NCBI GenBank assembly: GCA_021846275.1
Contig: JAJZBZ010000001.1
Coordinates: 310,001-374,000, forward strand
Length of the DNA: 64,000 bases
Reading direction: 5' to 3'
From: Acidobacteriota bacterium
GTDB lineage: Bacteria > Acidobacteriota > Terriglobia > Terriglobales > Acidobacteriaceae
Shown here: piece by piece, positions 16,979 through 24,247 of the stretch
How the letters are laid out: each line of letters opens with the position of its first letter
How positions within the stretch are numbered: position 1 is the stretch's first letter
The notes under the pieces: generated by a model
What the model was told of the DNA's origin: nothing
Databases searched by the model: none
What the model saw: the letters and a program-made list of their open reading frames with translations, nothing else
Translations under genes and position numbers: made by a program

Positions 16979-18157
16979 TCAGTATGCCGGGATGCCCGTG
17001 ATGTGCTGCCCGATCACGAGTCCATGCACATCGTGCGTTCCTTCGTACGTGATGACGGATTCCAGATTCATCATGTGGCGCATGATCGGATAATCCTCCG
17101 TGATGCCGTTCGCTCCGAGCACCTGCCGCGCAATCCGTGCCGACTCCAGCGCCATCCACACGTTGTTGCGCTTCGCCAGCGAGATCAATTCGTGTCCAAG
17201 CTGCCCCTTGTCCTTCAGCCGTCCGGCATGCAGGCTCAGCAACTGCGCCTTGGAAATCTCCGAGATCATCCACACCAGTTTTTCCTGAATCAACTGGTGG
17301 CTGGCAATCGGCTCATTGCGAAACTGCTTGCGCATCAGCGCATACTGCCGCGCCGTGTCATAGACGGCCATCGCCGCGCCAATCGCTCCCCAGCTAATTC
17401 CATACCGCGCCTGATTCAGGCACATCAGCGCGCTCTTCAGCCCGCCCGAACCGGGCAGCAGATTTTCCTTCGGGACGCGAACCTCCTGCAGAGACAGGCC
17501 CGCAGTCACCGACGCGCGCAAAGACCATTTTCCATGCACCTCGTCGGCGTGGAATCCCTTGCGATCCGTCTCCACCAGGAATCCGCGAACCCTGTCATTC
17601 TCGTCCGCAACCTTCGCCCAGATGATCGCCACATCGGCAATCGTACCCGACGTGATCCACATCTTTTCGCCGCTGATCACGTACTCATCGCCATCGCGCA
17701 CGGCGCGCGTCGTCATCCCGCCAGGATTCGATCCAAAACCCGGCTCTGTCAGTCCAAAGCAGCCCAGTTTGCGCCCGGCAGCAAGCTCTGGCAGCCATTT
17801 ATTCTTCTGTTCCTCGCTTCCTAATGCGTAAATCGGATACATCACCAGCGCCGACTGCACGCTCACGAAGCTGCGAATCCCGGAGTCGCCGCGCTCCAGT
17901 TCCTGCATCACCAGCCCGTACTCGACATTGGACATTCCCGCGCAGCCGTAGCCTTCGATATTGGCGCCAAAGAATCCCAACTCCGCCATCTGTGGCACCA
18001 GTTCGCGTGGAAAACGCCCCTCACGGAAACACTCCTCTATGATCGGAATGATGTTGTCTTCCACAAACTGGCGCGCAGTGTTGCGCACCATCCGCTCGTC
18101 TTCGTTCAGCAGCGTATCAAAGCGAATCAGATCCACGTTCTGGAATGGAAATCCCAT
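16979..18157 (-). CDS. gcdH: Acyl-CoA dehydrogenase, probable glutaryl-CoA dehydrogenase
   Basis: A 392-residue FAD enzyme. The substrate/FAD regions GCFGLTEPGFGSNPGGMTTRA and KMWITSGTIADVAIIWAKV are present. The C-terminal QVLGANGITEDYPIMRHMMNLE and YEGTHDVHGLVIG match the GcdH branch, with the catalytic Glu in YEGTHDVH. The reaction oxidises and decarboxylates glutaryl-CoA to crotonyl-CoA in lysine/tryptophan breakdown. GcdH and general acyl-CoA dehydrogenases are close, so the substrate is likely rather than certain. AGGG precedes the ATG. Confidence 0.85.
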   Translation of the reverse strand: MGFPFQNVDLIRFDTLLNEDERMVRNTARQFVEDNIIPIIEECFREGRFPRELVPQMAELGFFGANIEGYGCAGMSNVEYGLVMQELERGDSGIRSFVSVQSALVMYPIYALGSEEQKNKWLPELAAGRKLGCFGLTEPGFGSNPGGMTTRAVRDGDEYVISGEKMWITSGTIADVAIIWAKVADENDRVRGFLVETDRKGFHADEVHGKWSLRASVTAGLSLQEVRVPKENLLPGSGGLKSALMCLNQARYGISWGAIGAAMAVYDTARQYALMRKQFRNEPIASHQLIQEKLVWMISEISKAQLLSLHAGRLKDKGQLGHELISLAKRNNVWMALESARIARQVLGANGITEDYPIMRHMMNLESVITYEGTHDVHGLVIGQHITGIPAY

Positions 18158-18247
18158 GGTTTTTCCCTGTCGTCCTTTCGCGGCACCGCGCCGTGCCGAC
18201 GCATCGCAGCCCTATTCACGCTAGCAGGTTGAGCCTGTGCTCGAAAA

Positions 18248-18279
18248 GCATCCGCTTTTGCCTCAGTAAAACCGGATGC
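18248..18279 (-). terminator. Intrinsic terminator for the mlaE-mlaF-GNAT unit
   Basis: Read on the minus strand: GCATCCGGTTTT, loop ACTGAGGC, AAAAGCGGATGC (11 of 12 pairs), followed by TTTT. It lies downstream of the GNAT stop. Confidence 0.72.
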
Positions 18280-18342
18280 AGGGTATCAGGAAGCGCTCTG
18301 ATTTCACAGTCGCGATGGAGTGAGAGCGATGCCTTGCTCGGC

Positions 18343-18888
18343 TTATTGCTTCGGTCCTGCCGCAGTACGTTCCAGCCGATAGATCGGATGCAGAATCTGC
18401 TCCTCACCCCACGGGGAAGGATGCGAGTAGGTGAAACCCAACCGCTCAATCAACGCCTGCGAGTTTCCATTCTCCGGCCCGTGTCCGGCTACCAGCAGTT
18501 CCGCGTCCAGAACCGTGAACGCAAAATCAATCACGGCCCGCGCGGCTTCCTCGCCAAGACGCAGACTCCAGCACGAGCGCGCCAGATGCACACCCAGCTC
18601 CAGGGTAGTGGCGTCTTCATGGAACAGCCTCAGCCCGGAGCATCCGGCAAACTGTCCATCCTCGCGCAGAAATATCGGCCAGTACTGGATTCCATGCTGC
18701 TCCTGACGGTCGATTTCGCGTCGTAGTCGCTGGAGTGCGCCATCTTTCGTCATGACACCGCCCATGTGACGCATCACTTCCAGATGCGTCCAGAGGCTTA
18801 TGGCGAGCGCACCATCGTTCTTCGTCCATGTGCGAAAGAACAAGCGCTCGGTTGGCGGCGGATGGAGTGGCGTTTCCGTCGTCTTCAT
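18343..18888 (-). CDS. GNAT-family N-acetyltransferase (RimJ/RimL type)
   Basis: A 181-residue acetyltransferase_3-type protein. It shows TERLFFRTWTKND near the start, IFLREDGQFAGCSGLRLFHE in the centre, ELGVHLARSCWSLRLGEEAARAVIDFAF for the acetyl-CoA site and NGNSQALIERLGF at the end. Proteins of this shape acetylate ribosomal proteins, amines or antibiotics; the substrate is not readable. It begins 16 bp after mlaF on the same strand, so it is probably co-transcribed. Confidence 0.82.
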   Translation of the reverse strand: MKTTETPLHPPPTERLFFRTWTKNDGALAISLWTHLEVMRHMGGVMTKDGALQRLRREIDRQEQHGIQYWPIFLREDGQFAGCSGLRLFHEDATTLELGVHLARSCWSLRLGEEAARAVIDFAFTVLDAELLVAGHGPENGNSQALIERLGFTYSHPSPWGEEQILHPIYRLERTAAGPKQ

Positions 18889-18904
18889 CGCAGCCTTTCC
18901 TGGT

Positions 18905-19750
18905 TCAGGCGAGCAGATTGCGAAGAAAGGGATCTTTGCTTCTCAGCAATTTCTCAGTATCCCCGTCGAAGATCAGGTGGCTCTCGTGCAGCACCATGAA
19001 ACGAGTCTGCGTGTCGAACTCGCCAGCGGGCAGCGCCACCATCGCGTTCCGCTCGCGGTCAAACCTGTGCGTGACCATTGTGAAGGCATCCTGTAGTCGA
19101 TGCGTCACCAGAATCGACGCCGTCTTGTACGCATCGCGCTCCTTCACCACCAACTCGTTGATTGTGTGCGAAGTCACCGGGTCCAGCCCGCCCGTCGGTG
19201 AGTCGTAAAGGATCAGGTCCGGCTTGTCGATGATCGCGCGTGCAATGGAAACCCTGCGCCGCATTCCACCGGAGAGGCTCGGCGGATACTGGCCGAACGC
19301 CGCATCCAGATCAACGAACGTGAGCGCCCGATGCACGCGACGATCAATCACCTCATCGGCCATTTGGCGCTCCATCAATTGCCAGGCGACATTATCCCTC
19401 ACCGTCAGCGAATCGAAAAGAGCGCTCTCCTGAAAAATCATTCCCGTACGTCGTCGCAGCTGCAACAGCGCCGCTTCGGGCAGGGTTGTAATCTCCTGGC
19501 CAAAGAGAAAAATCTCACCACTGTCCGGCCGCATCAGCCCGTTGGCCAGCTTCAGCAGCACGCTTTTTCCCATGCCCGCCAGCCCCAGCAGGATGATCGT
19601 CTCGCCCTTGCCAAGTGCGAACGAAATCCTGTCCATCAGCACGCGCACGCCGAAGCTGAGGGAGACTTTTTCGAAACGCAGGGCAGTCTCCAGCGGCGCA
19701 TTCGCATCGCTGCTTTCCATCCCCCGCAGTGGCTCGGCAATCTCGCTCAT
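18905..19750 (-). CDS. mlaF: ABC transporter ATP-binding protein, MlaF-like
   Basis: About 281 residues with Walker A GLAGMGKS, signature LSGGMRRRVSIARA, Walker B LILYDSPTGGLDP and switch VTHRLQDAF. These features, with the adjacent MlaE, fit the phospholipid-trafficking Mla/MCE class. The SGG-x-RRR signature is typical of MlaF. The ORF track starts at a TTG; the ATG at 19750 has GCGGAG five bases upstream and is preferred. An MlaD (MCE) partner is not present nearby. Confidence 0.82.
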   Translation of the reverse strand: MSEIAEPLRGMESSDANAPLETALRFEKVSLSFGVRVLMDRISFALGKGETIILLGLAGMGKSVLLKLANGLMRPDSGEIFLFGQEITTLPEAALLQLRRRTGMIFQESALFDSLTVRDNVAWQLMERQMADEVIDRRVHRALTFVDLDAAFGQYPPSLSGGMRRRVSIARAIIDKPDLILYDSPTGGLDPVTSHTINELVVKERDAYKTASILVTHRLQDAFTMVTHRFDRERNAMVALPAGEFDTQTRFMVLHESHLIFDGDTEKLLRSKDPFLRNLLA

Positions 19751-19780
19751 GGCGCTCCGCAAGTTCAGTCTGATCCGCCT

Positions 19781-20575
19781 TCAGAGCGGAGGAAAAATCC
19801 ATAACATGACGCGGCTGATCAGGAAATCCGAAAAGATAATCAGCACAGAGGAGATCACTACCGCCTGCGTTGTTGCGCGACCCACGCCCTGTGTGCCGCC
19901 CGTCGTGCGCATTCCTTTGTAGCAGCCCACAGTGGCCAGAATGAAGCCGAAAACCACCGGCTTGGTAAGCCCCTGAATAATGTCTGTGTAGACCAGAGCC
20001 TGATAGGCGCTGGAGAAATACTGCGCGCCATCCAGATGGGAGATGAAAACTGCCACAGAGGCGCCGCCGAGCGTGCCCACGGAATCGGCTATTACCGTGA
20101 GCAGAAACAGCGCCGTGACAGTCGCTACGACGCGTGGTGTCACCAGTTTTTTCATCGGGTCGGTGCCCAGAGCGCGCATTGCGTCGATCTGTTCGGTCAC
20201 CACCATCGACCCCAGTTCCGAGGCCATTCCAGAAGCATTCCTGCCGGAGACCATCAGGCCGGTGAGCACTGGCGCAAGCTCACGAAACATGGAAAGCGAA
20301 ACGAATCTGCCGGTATAAGCCTGCGCGCCAAACTGTGCCAGCGACGCAGCCGATTGCAGCGCCAGCACGCCTCCCGTGAAAAATCCTGTCAGCACCACAA
20401 TCGGCACTGACCCCACGCCGATCAGGTCCGCCTGCATCAGCGTATCCGCCCAGTAACGCGGCGTGCGCGCCACATTCATCACTGCCTGAGCGCAGAACAA
20501 CGCATAGTCCTGCACCGTCATCAGCCATCGTCGAACAGCCTTGTCGATATTTTCCGTCAGCAGTACGCTCGGCAT
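19781..20575 (-). CDS. mlaE: ABC transporter permease, MlaE-like
   Basis: A 264-residue membrane protein with five or six hydrophobic segments. It shows MlaE hallmarks: VGVGSVPIVVLTGFFTGGVLALQ, FRELAPVLTGLMVSGRNASGMASELGSM and ATVGCYKGMRTTGGTQGVGRATTQAVV. It would move phospholipids or related lipids between membranes with MlaF. It precedes mlaF by 30 bp and heads the mlaE-mlaF-GNAT unit. Confidence 0.88.
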   Translation of the reverse strand: MPSVLLTENIDKAVRRWLMTVQDYALFCAQAVMNVARTPRYWADTLMQADLIGVGSVPIVVLTGFFTGGVLALQSAASLAQFGAQAYTGRFVSLSMFRELAPVLTGLMVSGRNASGMASELGSMVVTEQIDAMRALGTDPMKKLVTPRVVATVTALFLLTVIADSVGTLGGASVAVFISHLDGAQYFSSAYQALVYTDIIQGLTKPVVFGFILATVGCYKGMRTTGGTQGVGRATTQAVVISSVLIIFSDFLISRVMLWIFPPL

Positions 20576-20654
20576 GCCTCTCGCTTTCCGCGTTTGCGTT
20601 TTACTACCCGGCTCACGCTCAGAATAGCCTATCCCGGTCCTTCGCCCGTGCGAC

Positions 20655-21983
20655 TCATCCTCTTGCTGTTGCTTCTTCTTCGGCCAGGGAGTCCGGCGCG
20701 TTCGGCATGATGCCCAGTTCCTGATAGATCGGCTTCAGAATCGTTCGCAGCCTCGGCATCTGCACCCAGAACCAGGCCGCGCCCAGCAGGCATGCGACGC
20801 CGCTGACAATCACCGTCGCCTGCGCGCCGATCTCATGCGCCAGCCAGCCCGCCAGCAGACTGCCAAACGGCGCCATGCCAACGAACGCCACCGCGTAGTA
20901 GCTCATCACGCGCCCACGCTTATCCTCCGGCACAATCGTCTGTATGATCGTGTTGCTCGACGTCAGCCCCTGCATCATGCCAAAGCCGACGACCAGTTGC
21001 AGCAACATTGACAGCCACAGCGCATGCGACATTCCGAAGGCAATGAGTCCTGCGCCAAAGGTCGCCGCCGCCATCGGAATCATTCTCACCAGTCCGCGCA
21101 CGGATTTGCGCAGCACCAGTGAAAGACCGGAGATCAGCGCGCCTACTCCGGTCGCGCCCATCAGGAAGCCCAGCGTATGCGCGCCGCCGTGAAGTACCTG
21201 AGCGGCAAAGATCGGCATCAGCACCGTGAACGGCCATCCCATCAGGCTCACCACGGCAAACAGCAGCAGGATGGTTCGGATGGGCACAAACGCGCTCACA
21301 TATTTCCATCCGTCGCTCAGTTGCCGCAGCATCGGCTCGCGCGCCCGCTCCAGCGCCGCCTGCCTGTGCGACGGGTCCACGCGCATCACCAGCAGGGACC
21401 ACACCACGGCAATGTAACTCACGCCATCGATCAGAAAACACCAGCCCTCGCCGGTGGCGGCAATCACCAGACCGGCCAGCGACGGACCCAGAAGCCGCGC
21501 AAAATTGACCATGCTGGAGTTGATCGCAATCGCATTCGACAGGTCTTCGCGCCGGTCCACCATCTGCACCATGAACGACTGTCGTCCCGGCATATCGAAG
21601 GCATTCACCACACCCTGAATCGCGCTCAGCACGAGCAATTCGCGAATGGTGATCCAATGACCAAGCGTCAGCACGGCCAGCAGCAGCGACTGCGCCATCG
21701 ACGCCACCTGCGTCACAATCAGCACCATGCGCCGATCCATGCGATCCACGGCTACGCCTGCGAACGGTGCCAGCAGGAAGGTCGGAATCTGCCCGGCAAA
21801 GCTGATTGTCCCCAGCAGAATCGCCGAATGCGTCAGCCTATACACCAGCCAGGCTGTCGCTACGCGGGTCATCCACGTGCCAATGAGAGAGATGCTCTGA
21901 CCGCCGAAAAACAGCTTGAAGTTGCGATGGCGCAGCGCGCGCCACGCATGTGCATATTTGCGGAGGGAGCTGGATTCGGGCAC
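20655..21983 (-). CDS. MFS transporter, DHA3/EntS-like exporter
   Basis: A 442-residue protein with about twelve membrane segments. NFKLFFGGQSISLIGTWMTRVATAWLVY and DRMDRRMVLIVTQ are typical of the MFS_3 (enterobactin exporter-like) family, as is the central GRQSFMVQMVDRREDLSNAIA. Members export siderophores, macrolides or other drugs; no substrate can be named. It starts with GTG. It lies just upstream of mlaE on the same strand with a 79-bp gap, so co-transcription is possible but unproven. Confidence 0.85.
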   Translation of the reverse strand: MPESSSLRKYAHAWRALRHRNFKLFFGGQSISLIGTWMTRVATAWLVYRLTHSAILLGTISFAGQIPTFLLAPFAGVAVDRMDRRMVLIVTQVASMAQSLLLAVLTLGHWITIRELLVLSAIQGVVNAFDMPGRQSFMVQMVDRREDLSNAIAINSSMVNFARLLGPSLAGLVIAATGEGWCFLIDGVSYIAVVWSLLVMRVDPSHRQAALERAREPMLRQLSDGWKYVSAFVPIRTILLLFAVVSLMGWPFTVLMPIFAAQVLHGGAHTLGFLMGATGVGALISGLSLVLRKSVRGLVRMIPMAAATFGAGLIAFGMSHALWLSMLLQLVVGFGMMQGLTSSNTIIQTIVPEDKRGRVMSYYAVAFVGMAPFGSLLAGWLAHEIGAQATVIVSGVACLLGAAWFWVQMPRLRTILKPIYQELGIMPNAPDSLAEEEATARG

Positions 21984-22153
21984 GTCTTCAGTCTAACCGT
22001 TCGCCACAAACCGTCTTCGTCCCGCTTCTCGCCGGTAGTCAAACCTTCATGCCTCAGCTAAACTAAAGAACGCTGGTTTGTGCGTCATCTCTTCGCGTCT
22101 GGCGCAGAGATGCAGGATTCCACGATTCTTTCACGAGATAGGAGTTTCCCCAC

Positions 22154-22543
22154 ATGGCTTCTGATAACCAGAACAACGCATCCCTCGGATGGTTCCTCGC
22201 CGGTATCGGTCTCGGCGCGCTCATCGGAGTTCTCTACGCGCCAAAGAGCGGCCGTGAAACCCGCGAGTCGCTGGCGTCATCCGCCAAAGAAAGCTCGGAA
22301 ATGCTGCGCGCCCGCGCCCGCGAAGCCGCCGAACAGGTTGGAACCTTTGTCGAACGTGGCAAAACCTACGCCTCCGACTACGGGCAGCGAGGTAAAGAGG
22401 CCGTCGCCCAGGGTCGCGCACAGTGGGAGGAGTTTGTAGACAAGGGCAAATCCTTCGTCAGCGACCAGTCCACGCGCATCACCGCCGCCGTCGAAGCCGG
22501 TCGCCAGGCTTACCAGTCGCCCAGCGAAACCTCCGAGTCATAA
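22154..22543 (+). CDS. YtxH domain-containing protein
   Basis: A 129-residue protein: one N-terminal membrane segment (LGWFLAGIGLGALIGVLYAPKSGRETRE) followed by an amphipathic, Ala/Glu/Lys-rich helical tail. The LYAPKSGRETR motif is the YtxH signature. The family is membrane-anchored and often stress-linked; its biochemical role is unknown. A good RBS (ATAGGAG) precedes the ATG. It leads a plus-strand run with the next two genes. Confidence 0.88.
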   Translation: MASDNQNNASLGWFLAGIGLGALIGVLYAPKSGRETRESLASSAKESSEMLRARAREAAEQVGTFVERGKTYASDYGQRGKEAVAQGRAQWEEFVDKGKSFVSDQSTRITAAVEAGRQAYQSPSETSES

Positions 22544-22603
22544 CCGATGCATTGCGGCGGCTTATCCCCGCCGCATCACCCATTCTTTCCGCGCGAGTCA
22601 GCC

Positions 22604-23098
22604 ATGCACTGGAATACTGAAACGCTCCTCATCGCCTTCGTCGCCTTCACTGGCTTTGCCGTCTTCATGCAGGCCTGCGTCCTGCTCGGCATTCTCCTCT
22701 CGCTCACCCGCGCAGCCCGCTCCGCGCTCGAGGTCACTGAGGATTTCCGGGCCACCGTTGTCCCGCTCATTCAGTCCACGCGCGACCTCATTGAGCGCGC
22801 CACACCGCAGTTGCTGGCGGCCAGCGCAAACATGCTGGAGCTGACCGAAGGCATCCGCACGGAGACCGCTGAACTGCGCTCGAACCTCGCCGACATCCTC
22901 AACCGCGTCCATCGCCAGACCGTTCGCCTGGACACGATGCTCGCCTCCGGCCTCGATTCCGTCCAGAACGCTGCGCAGGCCGTCGAAACCGCTGTCCTTC
23001 GCCCGGCACGCATCGCCAACCGCATCGTCCGAACAGCGAACGCCATGCTGGACGCCTATCGCACGCCACGTCGTGGTTCCAACGACCCTCACGTCTGA
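22604..23098 (+). CDS. Membrane-anchored helical protein, DUF948-like
   Basis: About 164 residues: an N-terminal transmembrane helix (LLIAFVAFTGFAVFMQACVLLGILLSL) followed by long helical, coiled-coil-like sequence with regular Leu/Ala/Thr spacing. DUF948 proteins have this shape and commonly follow YtxH genes. The ORF track begins at 22547, but the hydrophobic helix begins just after the ATG at 22604, so that start is preferred. Its stop shares one base with the next start (TGATG). Function unknown, possibly envelope scaffolding. Confidence 0.65.
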   Translation: MHWNTETLLIAFVAFTGFAVFMQACVLLGILLSLTRAARSALEVTEDFRATVVPLIQSTRDLIERATPQLLAASANMLELTEGIRTETAELRSNLADILNRVHRQTVRLDTMLASGLDSVQNAAQAVETAVLRPARIANRIVRTANAMLDAYRTPRRGSNDPHV

Positions 23099-24159
23099 TG
23101 CCCATGCGCCGCCTGCTGCTCTGCCTCTGTCTTGCCGCCGCCGTCGCTCATGCGCAGCCTGCCGTCGACGGGCAGCCAACGCTGCTCATCCTCTCCAAAT
23201 CCGCGCGGACACTTTCGCTCGTCGATCCGGCCACGCTGCGCGTTCTGGCCGCGGTTCCCGTCGGTCCTGATCCGCACGAAGTTGTCGCCACGCCCGACGG
23301 TCGCTATGCCTATGTATCCGACTACGGCTTCGGCCGCTATCACACACTTTCGGTCGTTGACCTCGTCCACCGTCGCGCTCTGCCGCCCATCGAACTCGGC
23401 GCTCTCACCGGCCCGCATGGACTTTCGTCCACTGGCGGATTCATCTGGTTCACCGCCGAGGGCGCAAAGGCCATCGCCCGCTACAATCCCGCGACAAGCC
23501 GCATCGACCAGATCATCGGCACCGGCCAGGACCGCACCCACATGCTGCTCGTTCTGCCATCGATGCAGCGCATCTTTGCAACGAATGTAAATTCCGGCAC
23601 GCTCAGCGTTCTGGACGGTTCACTCGCTTCGCCTGGCGCGCCGCCGCACGGCGTTGCGCCGCCGCCAGGATTTCACCCGCAGCCGCCCATCCCGCAATGG
23701 CATCAGACAGTCATTCCCGTCGGCCTCGGCGATGAAGGCTTTGATCTCACTCCCGATGGCCGTGAACTGTGGACCGCTAACGCACAGGACGGCTCCATCT
23801 CCATCGTCGATCCCGCTTCGCTGCGCGTCACAGCCACGCTGCGCCTCGGCCTCACGCGCGCCAATCGCCTGCGCTTCACTCGCGACGGTCGCTACGCGCT
23901 CATCTCCCGCCTCAACTCCGGCAACCTGACTGTGATCGATGTGCACGCGCGCTCCGTCGCGCGACTCATTCCCGTGGGCACTGCCGCCGAAGGCGTCCTC
24001 GTTCAGCCCGATGGCCGTCGCGCCTTCATCGCCTGCTCGCCAGACAACAACGTCGCCGTCCTCGATCTGGCAACCTTCCGGATCACGGCGCGCATTCACC
24101 CCGGCGATGACCCCGACGGCATGGCCTGGACCGTCATCCCCACTACTGCTGCTCGATAA
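23098..24159 (+). CDS. YncE-type beta-propeller protein, exported
   Basis: A 353-residue protein with a signal peptide (RRLLLCLCLAAAVAHAQP). It has repeated propeller blades of the form LSLVDPATLRVLAAVPVG, SISIVDPASLRVTATLRLG and NVAVLDLATFRITARIHPG. This is the YVTN/lactonase-like seven-blade family, found in the periplasm or at the cell surface. Ligand or partner is unknown. Start-stop overlap with the preceding gene implies translational coupling. Confidence 0.85.
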   Translation: MPMRRLLLCLCLAAAVAHAQPAVDGQPTLLILSKSARTLSLVDPATLRVLAAVPVGPDPHEVVATPDGRYAYVSDYGFGRYHTLSVVDLVHRRALPPIELGALTGPHGLSSTGGFIWFTAEGAKAIARYNPATSRIDQIIGTGQDRTHMLLVLPSMQRIFATNVNSGTLSVLDGSLASPGAPPHGVAPPPGFHPQPPIPQWHQTVIPVGLGDEGFDLTPDGRELWTANAQDGSISIVDPASLRVTATLRLGLTRANRLRFTRDGRYALISRLNSGNLTVIDVHARSVARLIPVGTAAEGVLVQPDGRRAFIACSPDNNVAVLDLATFRITARIHPGDDPDGMAWTVIPTTAAR

Positions 24160-24178
24160 TCCGCAGCCTCGCAAAACG

Positions 24179-24207
24179 AAGGCCATCCGGAGATTCCGGA
24201 TGGCCTT
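24179..24207. terminator. Bidirectional intrinsic terminator
   Basis: AAGGCCATCCGGA and TCCGGATGGCCTT form a perfect 13-bp stem with loop GAT between convergent yncE-like and GH2 genes. The plus side ends in TTT; the minus side is followed by CGTTTTG. Confidence 0.85.
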
Positions 24208-24247
24208 TGCACTGTGGTCCCTCACGACGCATGGTTCATATTTTGCC

